A stretch of DNA of 24,185 bases from an uncultured Planctomycetaceae bacterium (lineage in GTDB: Bacteria > Planctomycetota > Planctomycetia > Planctomycetales > Planctomycetaceae), in the NCBI GenBank assembly GCA_903921605.1, contig CAIXQV010001044.1:1-24185 (forward strand), given 5' to 3'. The position numbers and the translations under genes were made by a program. A model generated the notes under the pieces. The model was given only the letters and a program-made list of their open reading frames with translations, was not told where the DNA came from and did not search any database. How positions within the stretch are numbered: position 1 is the stretch's first letter; each line of letters begins with the position of its first letter. This document shows, piece by piece, positions 7,541 through 15,986 of the stretch.

Positions 7541-8500
7541 ATGTCTGAATTTCCCCTGACCGTTGAGTGCATCGTCGAAGCCTATCTGTCAGGGGTTCGG
7601 ATCGACTCGTTCCTTTCGAAACATCTGCGCAACTATACGTCGTGGCGTATTAATCGAATGGTGACGGCCGGTCTGGCGAAGATCGATGATCAACCTGCGG
7701 CCCCTGAAGATCGCGTCTTTCGAGGCCAGCGTGTTTCGCTTCGTCTGGTTGAGCCTCCCGACAAGTTGCTGGATCCAGAACCAATCCTTGTCCCGGTTGT
7801 CTACGAAGATCCATGGCTGATCGTTGTCGATAAACCCGCCGGCCTTGTTGCACATCCGGTGGGAGATTTTCAGGATGGAACTCTGTCCAATGTCCTCCAG
7901 AGTCATCTGGATCGGCAGACTGCCATCAGAGGACTTCTTCGCCCCGGTGTGGTCCATCGATTAGATCGTATGACCAGTGGCCTGATTGTTACTGCCAAGG
8001 AGCATCTGGCTCATCGACTCCTTTCGATCGACTTCCAACATGGGAAGCTATCCAAGTCGTATGTGGCCCTGATTGAAGGTTGTCCGGATTTCGAAACCCG
8101 TACACTGGAGCTTTCGATAGGACAACGTCCCGGAGGCAACAGCGTTCTGATGTCGGCGCGGGCGGACGCCAAGAACCCGAGGCCCGCGAAGACGCGAGTC
8201 ACCGTCGTCGAAAGATTCGCACGTTACTCAATGGTTGAGTGCGTTCTGTTTACCGGACGCAATCATCAGATTCGAGTCCACCTGTCTCACATCGGTCATC
8301 CGATTTTGGGCGACGAGTATTACGGTCCGCATGGCACAATCAAACAGGCTCCGAGATTTGACGGCGATGACCCTACCGAAGAGCGACATGCTTTGCACGC
8401 CGCGTCTCTTGGGTTCTTTCACCCGATTCTTCGGGAATGGATGCAGTTTCGAACTTCGCCACCAGCCGATTTCTGGGCGCTGGCCGATTCGCTGTCCTGA
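7541..8500 (+). CDS. RluA/RluD-family rRNA pseudouridine synthase
   Basis: This enzyme converts specific uridines of ribosomal RNA to pseudouridine. An S4-like RNA-binding domain covers residues 19-70 (VRIDSFLSKHL, then NRMVTAGLAKID). The catalytic domain begins with LIVVDKPAGLVAHP (93-106) and contains the signature HRLDRMTSG with catalytic D142. Later motifs are KSYVALIEG, RNHQIRVHLSHIGHPILGDEYYG and HALHAASLGFFHP. Length (320 aa) is typical for RluD. I chose the ATG at 7541 over the TTG at 7532 because it gives a compact MSEFPLTV start; no strong ribosome binding site is present. It begins 15 bp after the preceding gene, so it may be read from the same transcript. RluD is the best guess, but RluC or RluA specificity cannot be excluded. 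Confidence 0.93.
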   Translation: MSEFPLTVECIVEAYLSGVRIDSFLSKHLRNYTSWRINRMVTAGLAKIDDQPAAPEDRVFRGQRVSLRLVEPPDKLLDPEPILVPVVYEDPWLIVVDKPAGLVAHPVGDFQDGTLSNVLQSHLDRQTAIRGLLRPGVVHRLDRMTSGLIVTAKEHLAHRLLSIDFQHGKLSKSYVALIEGCPDFETRTLELSIGQRPGGNSVLMSARADAKNPRPAKTRVTVVERFARYSMVECVLFTGRNHQIRVHLSHIGHPILGDEYYGPHGTIKQAPRFDGDDPTEERHALHAASLGFFHPILREWMQFRTSPPADFWALADSLS

Positions 8501-8528
8501 AATAGCCCGAGACCCGTTGATTTAGTGC

Positions 8529-8596
8529 GTAGTGCCGACTCCAATCGGCAATGTTGCCCAAATCCCCATTGGAATGCTGGCTGGAGTCAGCACTAC
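8529..8596. repeat. 68-bp intergenic inverted repeat
   Basis: GTAGTGCCGACTCCA (8529-8543) pairs with TGGAGTCAGCACTAC (8582-8596), 14 of 15 positions. Each arm also holds a smaller dyad: TGCCGA with TCGGCA at 8533-8550, and TGCTG with CAGCA on the right. It can therefore form one long stem or two small hairpins. It lies between the 3' end of the pseudouridine synthase gene and the possible minus-strand gene at 8611, a site suited to a bidirectional terminator or a REP-like element. I recall closely similar TAGTGC-type repeats in other planctomycete genomes. Confidence 0.65.
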
Positions 8597-8610
8597 AAGC
8601 AGCACAGTGA

Positions 8611-8877
8611 CTAATTCAACGCCCCGCTCGAGGCTGACGGCGAAGAACGCTCGACGACCAGAGCGGCGATGTCATCGATTACGCTTTTTTCCGCTTCAGT
8701 GAATTCCTCCGACGTCGCCGCCCAAGTCTCACTGTTATTTTTTTCCGAATTTCGGCAAGCTACGGTCATGAGAAAGACCGTGCCACTCATCTTTTCCCGG
8801 ATAACCCGAGCCACATCAACGACTGATGACTGCAGTCGCAAGTACCGATGGCTGTCCAGGATGTGGGTTGCCGTCAC
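8611..8877 (-). CDS. Possible small hypothetical protein overlapping the next gene's 5' end
   Basis: From a GTG at 8877 this reading frame encodes 88 residues with protein-like character: HILDSHRYLRLQSSVVDVAR, then VIREKMSGTVFLMTVACR and an acidic helix-like stretch EFTEAEKSVIDDIAALVVE. Codon use looks like the neighbouring genes. No domain is recognised, and no signal peptide or membrane segment is present. It overlaps in antisense the 5' end assigned to the PQQ gene (110 bp if that starts at 8768, 17 bp if at 8861). The plus-strand sequence before 8861 looks less protein-like, which favours this gene being real and the PQQ gene starting late. It would be convergent with the pseudouridine synthase gene across the inverted repeat. 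Confidence 0.42.
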   Translation of the reverse strand: MTATHILDSHRYLRLQSSVVDVARVIREKMSGTVFLMTVACRNSEKNNSETWAATSEEFTEAEKSVIDDIAALVVERSSPSASSGALN

Positions 8878-11800
8878 AGTGCCGTTCGCATTCGTGTTCT
8901 GCGCGGCGGCGTTTATCGCGTCAATAGTGGGCTCATTTGCTGCCGACGAAACGGGTGATGAAAGCCATCAGAGCACACTGAGTGAAAAGCACGGCTCTGG
9001 GCAGATCCTGGCTGAGAACCTCATTCGAGTTCGTGAGCAGGAACTCCTGCTGCAATCTATTCGCACTGGTGCAGATGGTCGCTTCACGAGTGAATCTCTC
9101 GAAGCGTTGCAGCAGATCTTTGTCTATCCGACCGATGTCTTTCGCATTGATCCAAAGACTTCCAAACCATCCGGCGTGCGGCAGCAGGCACTTCGTCGTT
9201 TAGTGACAGCCAATCACTCCGCGCAGAAGCAGTGGATGCAGTCCATGACTGTCCTCGCAGATTCAAGCTTTCGTCAGGCAATAGAGTCAGGGAACAGGTC
9301 TGCTCTGTCGGAAGTCGCCCGAAATTTTCCGCTCACAGAGTCCGGAACTCGAGCCGCGATTCTGAGTCTGACAGCGGACTACCTGAGTGGACGCCGGCGG
9401 GATGTTGAACAGCGGCTGCGGCAAATGGTGGCCGATTATACAGGCACGATCCACGAAGAGTCCGTCCGCAAGAGGTCGAAGTCATTGTTGGAAACATCGG
9501 GTATCGAACTCACAAGTAGTGCTGACATTATTCCGAATCAGCACGATGTCGCGACTGTCTCTGCAACCAGGCTATCCTTATCAACCGCCGAAGACGCTGG
9601 AACCATTTCGCCTCCGTGGCCCAAAGCCGCGTGGACATGGGCCGAAGACATCTGGAGTTTTCCGGGCCTCCCGCAACCTCAGGCAGGCAACGCGCTGGAG
9701 TCGATGATTCCGGGTTCTGCGCAGTCCTTAAGTGATTTCAGAAACTGGCGTCCCGTACTGTGGGACGACAGCCTGATTATCCGGACTCCTTTTCGCATTG
9801 TTGCTCTCGAAAAATCCACAGGTCGACAGAAGTGGACAATGCCCACACAGACGTTTAATCGTGAGGAGAACATCAACAACTCTCACGAGGGCGATGCTGA
9901 CAACCTGCGATTCAGCGGCGGCACTGGTGATGAACCGGGAATTTTCAATGGACTCGCGGCATTTGGCCTGATGTCCAGCGACGATGAGTTTCTGTATCTG
10001 ATCGATCGCTTCAACTTCTTTTCACCTGCACCCGAGTTGGCAGAGAACGGCCTGCGCCCTCGCGGACGTTTGCGACTTGGGGGACCTCAAACTGATCCAA
10101 CGTCACTAACGGAGGCTCCTCAGGCAACTCGGATTGTCGCGCTTCGCAAAGCCAAGCCGGAGGGTGTGCCAAGCGTGGCGTGGATCGCTGGTGATCAGTC
10201 GAAATTCGGTTACCAGCCAATGCAAGCCGAGCCCTCAATTGAAAGAAGCCTGTTTGGAAGTCCTTCAAACTCAGCAACACCGTCTTTATCGAGTACTGCT
10301 ACGAACAAGGCGAGTCAAACTCAGGCTTCGCAATCGCAGCCATCGGTGACACTGCCAGTGGAGCACGCAGGAGCGAGCTCCGGTAGTAGTCAGGCGGCTC
10401 TGACGTTGAATGGTCATCGCTTTCAGGCTCCTCCCGTGGGCCTCGGTGAACTGCTTTTCGTGCCGTCAATGTTTAGAGACCTGCAATGGCTGAACTGCCT
10501 GCGGCGAGGAACAGGCGACATTATCTGGCAGCAGCCGCTGACGTTTTCTGATGATCTGATGAGCCGCTACCAGGATGGCGCGAATCCTGTTCGCACCACC
10601 TCAGTCTGCATGGTGGTCGGTGACTCAGTCATCTGTTCGCTTCCTTCCGGGATCATGATTGCAGCACGAGCCTTCGACGGTCAACTGCTGTGGGCCACTG
10701 CCATTCGCGACGACGAGTCGCCTCAACAGAATCGAGGCTTTCGCTGGCAGTCAGACGCAGACGAGGATTCGCAGATCGAATCTCCATGCGTCCTGCTGCC
10801 GATGATCGGCGATGGCGTCATCGTCTGCACAGACACTCGATCTCGAAGACTTCATGGGATCAATGCAGAGACTGGCGAGATTATCTGGAGTAGTTCTCGA
10901 AGAGCATTCGGGCCGGGTGATACCGGTGGCAGCCCGGACTATTACGTCGCTGGAATTGCCAATGGTCAGGCGATTCTGGTTGGTGAACGTCACTGCCGAA
11001 GCGTCAGCCTGAAAACAGGAGATCAGAACTGGGTCGTGGCAATCATGCGAACATCCGGCCGCGCGGAATGTCGCGGTCGTCGCTGTCTGATTCCGCAGGC
11101 TGATGGTCATGTGCTTTCCGTTAACACGGACGACGGCACGATCGTTCGGCAGCGACCGTCTTTCCTGCCATCCGATGCGTCACTGCAATTCGGGGCGATT
11201 ACAAGTGATGATGAGTATGTTTACGCATCAACTCCCGTTTCGCTGGCTGTGTTCCCTCGATCGGACTCGCTGCCAAAAACAATCCCGTTGCAGGACCCTA
11301 TAACCCGTGAAACATCTGCTAAGGTATTGACCAGGATCCAGTCGCTGCTGATCAACGGTGACGATCAACTTGCTATCGAAACGCTGAAGTCAGCCGCCAA
11401 CATTGCGACCAGCGAAACAGGCAATACAACAGACGCAGACGACGAAGAACTCAGAGAACCATTTGAGAGATATCTGGGAGAACTCATTCTTCAGGATTGG
11501 GCCGCCAGAATCGTTCAGTCGATGGCGTCGGCAGATGACTCAACCCTTCAATCACTGATCAGTCAGGAACAAGCCGAACTGCTTCCTCGATTGAACCTGA
11601 CTTCAGAACAGCAGGTTCGTGCCGCAGTTCTGGCAGTTCTTGATCACCCTGAGACTTCACTGACTGCGAATGACCTTCAGGAGCTTGCAGAATTTCCCGA
11701 ATGGCGGAAAGTCATCACGATTACTGATGGCTGGAGTGTCAGACCGGACCTGTTGCTTGAGAAATCCGGAACTCCGCCTGTCGTCGAAATCGGCGACACG

Positions 11801-13477
11801 GCATCACTCTCAATTCCAAAGCGTCGGCAACTGGCGGCAAACTTAACATTGTTTCCAAATCAGATCAGCTCGGATCAGCGACGCGGTGAACTCATCGAAC
11901 AATTGATCAGGACCGGAGATTTTTCTTCAGCCGAGACTGTGGCCATCAGCTGGCAAAGCATCTCCAGTTCCCCGCTGCCCAAAAAGATACTGACCGAACT
12001 ACGGCAGCGTGACGTGATCGCAGGACTAGTAGACGATCCGGCAAACGCTTTATCAATACCAGCAGAGCCAGTCGTAAAGTTGACAACTCTACCGGGCCTG
12101 ACTGCAGAGAATGCACGTAATGTCGCCTTTGAGTCGACGCAGAACCTGTGTGTCACCGACTGGGATATGCAGCGTGTCGAGAGAGGACTGTGGATCAGCA
12201 ATTTACCGACCTGGATTCGGCCGAAGTTCTTTCTTGTTGACGGCCCGGGAAATATGCCTGAACTGGTCTCTGTTGACATGAATGATGGCAGTTTGCGTGA
12301 CCGAGTTCCGCTGCCATTTGCTTTCCACCGCAACACCATTGGATATCGCGCCTTGTCGAATGGCGTCACAACTCCGGGTCTCGTTCCATTCGCCGGTGCC
12401 GAACAAATTACGATGGTCTCCTGCATCGTGCCGGACAAAGCGACCGTTCTGTGGAACCGACGGCTGGCAAAGTCCGAAGCTGATAACTCCATGATTGAAT
12501 TCGGGCCACTCGGGGCCGACCATTTTGTCTGGCACTATCAGGACGAACTGCACTGTTCTCATCCTCTGACCGGACAGGATCTTTGGGTCAGACGGCTTCG
12601 ACTATCTCCTGCCACTCGCCCAATCCCTGGTGTCCAAAGAATCTTCGGCGACCATAACACGACGATTGTGATGGGTACTGATCTCTCCAGCTATGAACGA
12701 TTCAGTACGCGGGATGGCAAATCACTCGGCACTGGACGACTCTCAATCGGACGAATCAGCGACGCCGTAACCGTGGGGCGTTGCCTGCTGTTTCCTGATA
12801 GTAATTCGCAACTGCACTTGTTTGATGGCGGCACAGGTCTTGATGCATTGCAGAACAGCGACCCTATCATTCTTGGACGTCACAATCCCGACAGTATGTT
12901 TCAAGTCTTGAGCGACGGACGTGTTGTCACCGTCACTTCAGATTTTGAAATTGTCCTGTTAGATACGATTGCCGGCAAAGTCGTGTTTCGCACACCAGCC
13001 GCGTCTCACATCAAGACTGGAATCGTATTTGGACTGACCGCCTTCGAACGTCACGGGCAGCTTTTTGTGGGGCTTGAAGAGCAAAGAGAATTCGTCATCC
13101 GCTCTCTTGAAGGCAGCTTTCGCCTGCGAGATCCCCGAATGCACGGTGGACCGCTGCTGTGCCTCGATCCGAGCACTGGTGCAGTCAAATGGACGATGCC
13201 GCTTCAGGAAACTTCTATCCCCGAAATCCATGGTGCGCCAACCGATGTCATGTTGATGTGGAGTCAGCCACCCGTTGATGAACTGCAGCCTAACGAGAAA
13301 CGCAATCTCACCCTGAAGCTGCAACTTGTGGATATTGCCACGGGTAATATCCTTGCCGCTGAGCCATCGATTTCTTCTTCACGACCACTTCGATGTGTAC
13401 ACCGTGCAGATCGAAAACAGATCGATGTAATCGCGCGTGATACCATCATTACGATCAAGGCGGAGCCTCGAGATTAA
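8768..13477 (+). CDS. Very large secreted or anchored PQQ-like beta-propeller protein
   Basis: The product is about 1,569 residues. A hydrophobic segment (WVAVTVPFAFVFCAAAFIA) preceded by RKYRWLSR is a signal peptide or anchor. An alpha-rich region of about 200 residues follows. The first propeller region contains PQQ/PQQ-like blades such as IVALEKSTGRQKWTMP, RRGTGDIIWQQP, ARAFDGQLLWATA, GINAETGEIIWSS and SVSLKTGDQNWV. A helical middle region comes around 11300-12060, then a second propeller region with HPLTGQDLWVRRL, LLDTIAGKVVFRT and CLDPSTGAVKWTMP. This is a known planctomycete architecture; function is unknown, and PQQ need not be bound. Starts are ambiguous: ATG at 8768 keeps a basic N-region, ATG at 8861 avoids most of the overlap with the minus-strand gene. 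Neither has a good ribosome binding site. Confidence 0.88.
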   Translation: MRKTVPLIFSRITRATSTTDDCSRKYRWLSRMWVAVTVPFAFVFCAAAFIASIVGSFAADETGDESHQSTLSEKHGSGQILAENLIRVREQELLLQSIRTGADGRFTSESLEALQQIFVYPTDVFRIDPKTSKPSGVRQQALRRLVTANHSAQKQWMQSMTVLADSSFRQAIESGNRSALSEVARNFPLTESGTRAAILSLTADYLSGRRRDVEQRLRQMVADYTGTIHEESVRKRSKSLLETSGIELTSSADIIPNQHDVATVSATRLSLSTAEDAGTISPPWPKAAWTWAEDIWSFPGLPQPQAGNALESMIPGSAQSLSDFRNWRPVLWDDSLIIRTPFRIVALEKSTGRQKWTMPTQTFNREENINNSHEGDADNLRFSGGTGDEPGIFNGLAAFGLMSSDDEFLYLIDRFNFFSPAPELAENGLRPRGRLRLGGPQTDPTSLTEAPQATRIVALRKAKPEGVPSVAWIAGDQSKFGYQPMQAEPSIERSLFGSPSNSATPSLSSTATNKASQTQASQSQPSVTLPVEHAGASSGSSQAALTLNGHRFQAPPVGLGELLFVPSMFRDLQWLNCLRRGTGDIIWQQPLTFSDDLMSRYQDGANPVRTTSVCMVVGDSVICSLPSGIMIAARAFDGQLLWATAIRDDESPQQNRGFRWQSDADEDSQIESPCVLLPMIGDGVIVCTDTRSRRLHGINAETGEIIWSSSRRAFGPGDTGGSPDYYVAGIANGQAILVGERHCRSVSLKTGDQNWVVAIMRTSGRAECRGRRCLIPQADGHVLSVNTDDGTIVRQRPSFLPSDASLQFGAITSDDEYVYASTPVSLAVFPRSDSLPKTIPLQDPITRETSAKVLTRIQSLLINGDDQLAIETLKSAANIATSETGNTTDADDEELREPFERYLGELILQDWAARIVQSMASADDSTLQSLISQEQAELLPRLNLTSEQQVRAAVLAVLDHPETSLTANDLQELAEFPEWRKVITITDGWSVRPDLLLEKSGTPPVVEIGDTASLSIPKRRQLAANLTLFPNQISSDQRRGELIEQLIRTGDFSSAETVAISWQSISSSPLPKKILTELRQRDVIAGLVDDPANALSIPAEPVVKLTTLPGLTAENARNVAFESTQNLCVTDWDMQRVERGLWISNLPTWIRPKFFLVDGPGNMPELVSVDMNDGSLRDRVPLPFAFHRNTIGYRALSNGVTTPGLVPFAGAEQITMVSCIVPDKATVLWNRRLAKSEADNSMIEFGPLGADHFVWHYQDELHCSHPLTGQDLWVRRLRLSPATRPIPGVQRIFGDHNTTIVMGTDLSSYERFSTRDGKSLGTGRLSIGRISDAVTVGRCLLFPDSNSQLHLFDGGTGLDALQNSDPIILGRHNPDSMFQVLSDGRVVTVTSDFEIVLLDTIAGKVVFRTPAASHIKTGIVFGLTAFERHGQLFVGLEEQREFVIRSLEGSFRLRDPRMHGGPLLCLDPSTGAVKWTMPLQETSIPEIHGAPTDVMLMWSQPPVDELQPNEKRNLTLKLQLVDIATGNILAAEPSISSSRPLRCVHRADRKQIDVIARDTIITIKAEPRD

Positions 13478-13493
13478 CTCTGGAACGCTCAGA

Positions 13494-13569
13494 AAAACCG
13501 AGACCGGCTCCCGCAGAGATCCCGGAATCACAGGGAAAAGCGACCGTGATGAGTGCGTGTCTCGGTTTT
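13494..13569 (+). terminator. Terminator-like inverted repeat between the PQQ gene and mraY
   Basis: AAAACCGAGAC (13494-13504) and GTCTCGGTTTT (13559-13569) are perfect 11-bp inverted arms with a 54-nt spacer that holds a further ATCAC/GTGAT pair (13527-13531 with 13546-13550). The right arm ends in TTTT followed by GTTGG, so as a terminator it is only moderate. It begins 16 bp after the PQQ gene stop. Because the right arm covers the GTG start at 13553 and following codons, it either terminates the upstream gene, with mraY starting later, or folds over the mraY start. Confidence 0.4.
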
Positions 13570-14608
13570 GTTGGGACACCCTATTGTGACTCAGGCGCTT
13601 ATCAATTTTGGATTACTGCAACAACCATCGTTCGCCGCGGCCATAGCGATCGTAGTCTCTGTAGTCGCCGGACCATTCGTCATTCGTCTGCTGAGATTGC
13701 GATTGCGCGAACGAATCGCCAGTGATTCAGTCACGCTTAATGCTCTGCACGCATCAAAGCGGCAGACGCCCACAATGGGCGGTGTACTGATCTTACTGGC
13801 TTTCGTGACAGGCCTGCTCGCGACAACGACAGCGTCCGCAGAGTCGACAGTCATTATAGGCCTCACAGCTTTGACACTGTGTCTGGTCGGAGCGATCGAC
13901 GATTGGATCAAAGCCACGACAACAAGAAAAGGATTGACGGTTCGACAAAAGCTATCTGCACAGACATTGATTGCTCTCATGGCTGCTGTTTTTCTTTTCT
14001 TCTTGCGAATCGGTCCCTCCAACTCACGGCTGTCCTTATCCGGATGGCTGCCCGAATCGATCGATTGGCTGTATATCCCGTGGGCCGCCTTCGTCATCAT
14101 TTCAGTTTCGAATGCCGTGAATCTCACGGACGGACTGGATGGACTTGCAGCCGGGTGTACCACCATAACCGCATTGGCAACAACCGTGATTCTCCTTGCA
14201 CAAATTTCTTCTGGAGGCGATTCCGAAAGCTTGATGATTGCAGCAATCAGCTCGGCCGCGTTGGCAGGTTCGACGGCCGGATTTCTCTGGTTCAATCGCT
14301 TTCCGGCGCAGGTCTTTATGGGAGATGCGGGCTCACTGCCGATTGGGGGAATACTCGCACTCACTGCGTTGATCAGTGGTACGGAACTTCTGCTGTTGCT
14401 GACAGGGGCCGTGTTTGTTGCGGAGACCGTTAGCGTCATGCTGCAGGTATTTTGGTTTCGTCGAACAGGTCGCAGAATTCTGCTCTGTAGTCCTCTTCAC
14501 AATCACTTCGTGTTTAAGAAAGTGCCCGAAACGAAGATTGTAAAATGGTTCTGGTTGACGGCCGCTATGAGTGCGATCCTTGCCGCAGGGATCGCTATGC
14601 AGGTTTGA
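13553..14608 (+). CDS. mraY: MraY, phospho-N-acetylmuramoyl-pentapeptide transferase
   Basis: This membrane enzyme transfers phospho-MurNAc-pentapeptide from UDP to undecaprenyl phosphate, forming lipid I for peptidoglycan. Family motifs are in order: KRQTPTMGG (69-77), DDWIK with D116/D117, KGLTVRQK (126-133), NAVNLTDGLDG (187-197) and NRFPAQVFMGDAGSLP with D258 (248-263). About ten hydrophobic helices and 351 residues fit MraY (360 in E. coli). The usual P-x-H-H-H-F-E motif near the C-terminus reads PLHNHFV (314-320), so the middle His and the Glu are replaced. The start is uncertain: GTG at 13553 lies within the inverted repeat, while GTG at 13586 gives 340 residues starting VTQALINF. It stands alone, away from any dcw (mur/fts) cluster. 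MraY is favoured over WecA-type enzymes by the TPTMGG and KGLTVRQK blocks. Confidence 0.93.
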   Translation: MRVSVLLGHPIVTQALINFGLLQQPSFAAAIAIVVSVVAGPFVIRLLRLRLRERIASDSVTLNALHASKRQTPTMGGVLILLAFVTGLLATTTASAESTVIIGLTALTLCLVGAIDDWIKATTTRKGLTVRQKLSAQTLIALMAAVFLFFLRIGPSNSRLSLSGWLPESIDWLYIPWAAFVIISVSNAVNLTDGLDGLAAGCTTITALATTVILLAQISSGGDSESLMIAAISSAALAGSTAGFLWFNRFPAQVFMGDAGSLPIGGILALTALISGTELLLLLTGAVFVAETVSVMLQVFWFRRTGRRILLCSPLHNHFVFKKVPETKIVKWFWLTAAMSAILAAGIAMQV

Positions 14609-14713
14609 TTGCGAAACACTCTCGCCCGGCAGTTCAAGCCACTTCGGTCCCTGGCTGACGAATCCGATTAACGAGTGCGATGATGCCCCAACAAGCCGTT
14701 AGCGTCCTGAATT

Positions 14714-15658
14714 TCAGCCACCGGCGGCGGCGATGAAAACCGTTCGAGGCTGAAGCTGAAAATCCTCCGTCATAACAGCCAACGCCAACAAGTCGGAAAA
14801 ACCTGCTCTGGTCAAAGCAACAATATCACCAGGGATGACATCTTTTGTATCCGTTGCAACTTTCGTGGTTCGCATTCGGCTGCGATCGAGTCGGACCATG
14901 CGTCCACAAATTAAGTGTCCGACATCGTCAGCAGAGCAATCAAAAGCTGGCAGCCCGGCAACAATCTCCACGGCCGGTCGAATTCTCTCCTGAATTGTAG
15001 CCACAGTGATCTGATCGTCCGGCAAACTTTCGGTGACCGAAAAATTACCTACACGAGTTCTTTCGAGTCGGCTCATCAACGCTCCGCATCCCAACTGCAA
15101 ACCCAGATCGCGAGCGATCGAACGAATGTAGGTACCGGAGCCGCAGGTAATCTCAAGCTCAAGCCTGGGCCAGGAGTAGTCAAGAACTTTGATCTCGTCA
15201 ATTCGGACCGCTTTCGCGTTCAACTCGACAGACTCGCCTCGCCGAGCCAAAGCATAGGCACGCTGGCCGTTGACATGAACGGCGGAAAAATCCGGTGGCA
15301 CCTGAAGTATATTTCCGGTCATCGCTTCCAGATGCTGCACGATCTCAGCAAGTTGACACGGCTCTATCGGCGTCTCGGGCAAGCTGATCTTGCCTGTCGC
15401 ATCATCAGTATCGCTGCTCACGCCCAAGGTGAACTCGGTTCGGTACGTTTTTGAGCCTTCCTGCAATAACGAAATCAGCTTCGTGGCAGGACCAACACAC
15501 ACCAGAAGAACCCCCGTCGCCATTGGGTCAAGCGTTCCTGCATGACCAACTTTTGCCGGCTTCACAAGTCGCTGAACTCGATTCACCAGATCACGCGAAG
15601 TAATTCCCTCCGGCTTCAGCAGGTTCAGGACACCAAAGAGCTTTGCAGATGCAGTCAT
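14714..15658 (-). CDS. truB: TruB, tRNA pseudouridine-55 synthase
   Basis: The enzyme makes pseudouridine at position 55 of the T-loop in nearly all elongator tRNAs. The N-terminal signature LNLLKPEGITSRDLVNRV is followed by the catalytic block VGHAGTLDPMATGVL with D44. Further conserved motifs are KTYRTEFTLGVSSDTDDATG, VPPDFSAVHVNGQRAYALAR and CGSGTYIRSIARDLG. Length (314 aa) matches bacterial TruB, including a C-terminal PUA-like part. I chose the ATG at 15658 because the TTG at 15685 adds nine residues not expected in the family; no clear ribosome binding site is seen. It is on the same strand as csrA, but a hairpin terminator separates them. The usual rbfA, infB or rpsO neighbours are absent. 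Confidence 0.95.
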   Translation of the reverse strand: MTASAKLFGVLNLLKPEGITSRDLVNRVQRLVKPAKVGHAGTLDPMATGVLLVCVGPATKLISLLQEGSKTYRTEFTLGVSSDTDDATGKISLPETPIEPCQLAEIVQHLEAMTGNILQVPPDFSAVHVNGQRAYALARRGESVELNAKAVRIDEIKVLDYSWPRLELEITCGSGTYIRSIARDLGLQLGCGALMSRLERTRVGNFSVTESLPDDQITVATIQERIRPAVEIVAGLPAFDCSADDVGHLICGRMVRLDRSRMRTTKVATDTKDVIPGDIVALTRAGFSDLLALAVMTEDFQLQPRTVFIAAAGG

Positions 15659-15685
15659 ACCCGTCGACACTTCAGCAACGATCAA

Positions 15686-15734
15686 CGCAAAAACGCAGGC
15701 AGCCTTCGGAAATCAATTCCCAAAGGCTGCCTGC
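15686..15734 (-). terminator. Rho-independent terminator after csrA
   Basis: GCAGGCAGCCTT (15695-15706) and AAGGCTGCCTGC (15723-15734) form a perfect 12-bp stem, extended inward by two G-C pairs after one mismatch. Read on the minus strand, the stem is followed by GTTTTTG. It lies about 50 bp past the csrA stop and just before truB, so it should separate the two transcripts. Confidence 0.85.
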
Positions 15735-15785
15735 TCTATAGATTCCGCATCTGAATGATACGGTGAAAGTCTGCGATGAACAGTC

Positions 15786-15974
15786 TTAAACCGTTTTCGC
15801 GCCGGGTTCTGCCTCACGGCGAATGGCGTCATAGATCTCCTGGCGATGTACTGTCACATCGCGAGGGGCATCAATTCCGATGCGTACCTTGTCGCCTCGG
15901 ACTTCAACGATGGTGACACGGATGTTGTCACCGATGATTATGGTTTCGTCGCTCTGACGTGAAAGCACCAGCAT
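15786..15974 (-). CDS. csrA: CsrA, global post-transcriptional regulator
   Basis: This is a small homodimeric RNA-binding protein that binds GGA motifs in mRNA leaders and changes translation or stability. The 62-residue product begins MLVLSRQSDETIIIGDNIRV and carries the RNA-contacting block IDAPRDVTVHRQEIYDAI; the VHR arginine is the key binding residue in the family. Length is normal (61 aa in E. coli). The start at 15974 is fixed by a strong AAGGAGGA site; the longer frame starting at 15992 would place that site inside the gene. In many bacteria csrA sits beside fliW or flagellar genes; here it is alone between truB and the long leader of the ExbB-like operon. No FliW or CsrB-like RNA is evident. 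Confidence 0.96.
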   Translation of the reverse strand: MLVLSRQSDETIIIGDNIRVTIVEVRGDKVRIGIDAPRDVTVHRQEIYDAIRREAEPGAKTV

Positions 15975-15978
15975 AAGA

Positions 15979-15986
15979 TCCTCCTT
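15979..15986 (-). promoter_or_regulatory. Strong Shine-Dalgarno site of csrA
   Basis: On the minus strand AAGGAGGA is followed by TCTT and the ATG at 15974. It contains GGA and overlaps the kind of site CsrA itself binds, so autoregulation is conceivable, though only one good GGA hairpin candidate is visible. Confidence 0.8.

Noticed and set aside
11875..12492. Minus-strand open frame of 205 codons within the PQQ gene
   Set aside because: Ser/Arg-rich shadow without fold or signal, fully inside a convincing gene.
13591..14439. Minus-strand open frame of 282 codons opposite mraY
   Set aside because: Low-complexity Ser/Ala/Val/Thr sequence typical of a shadow; the plus strand encodes all MraY motifs.
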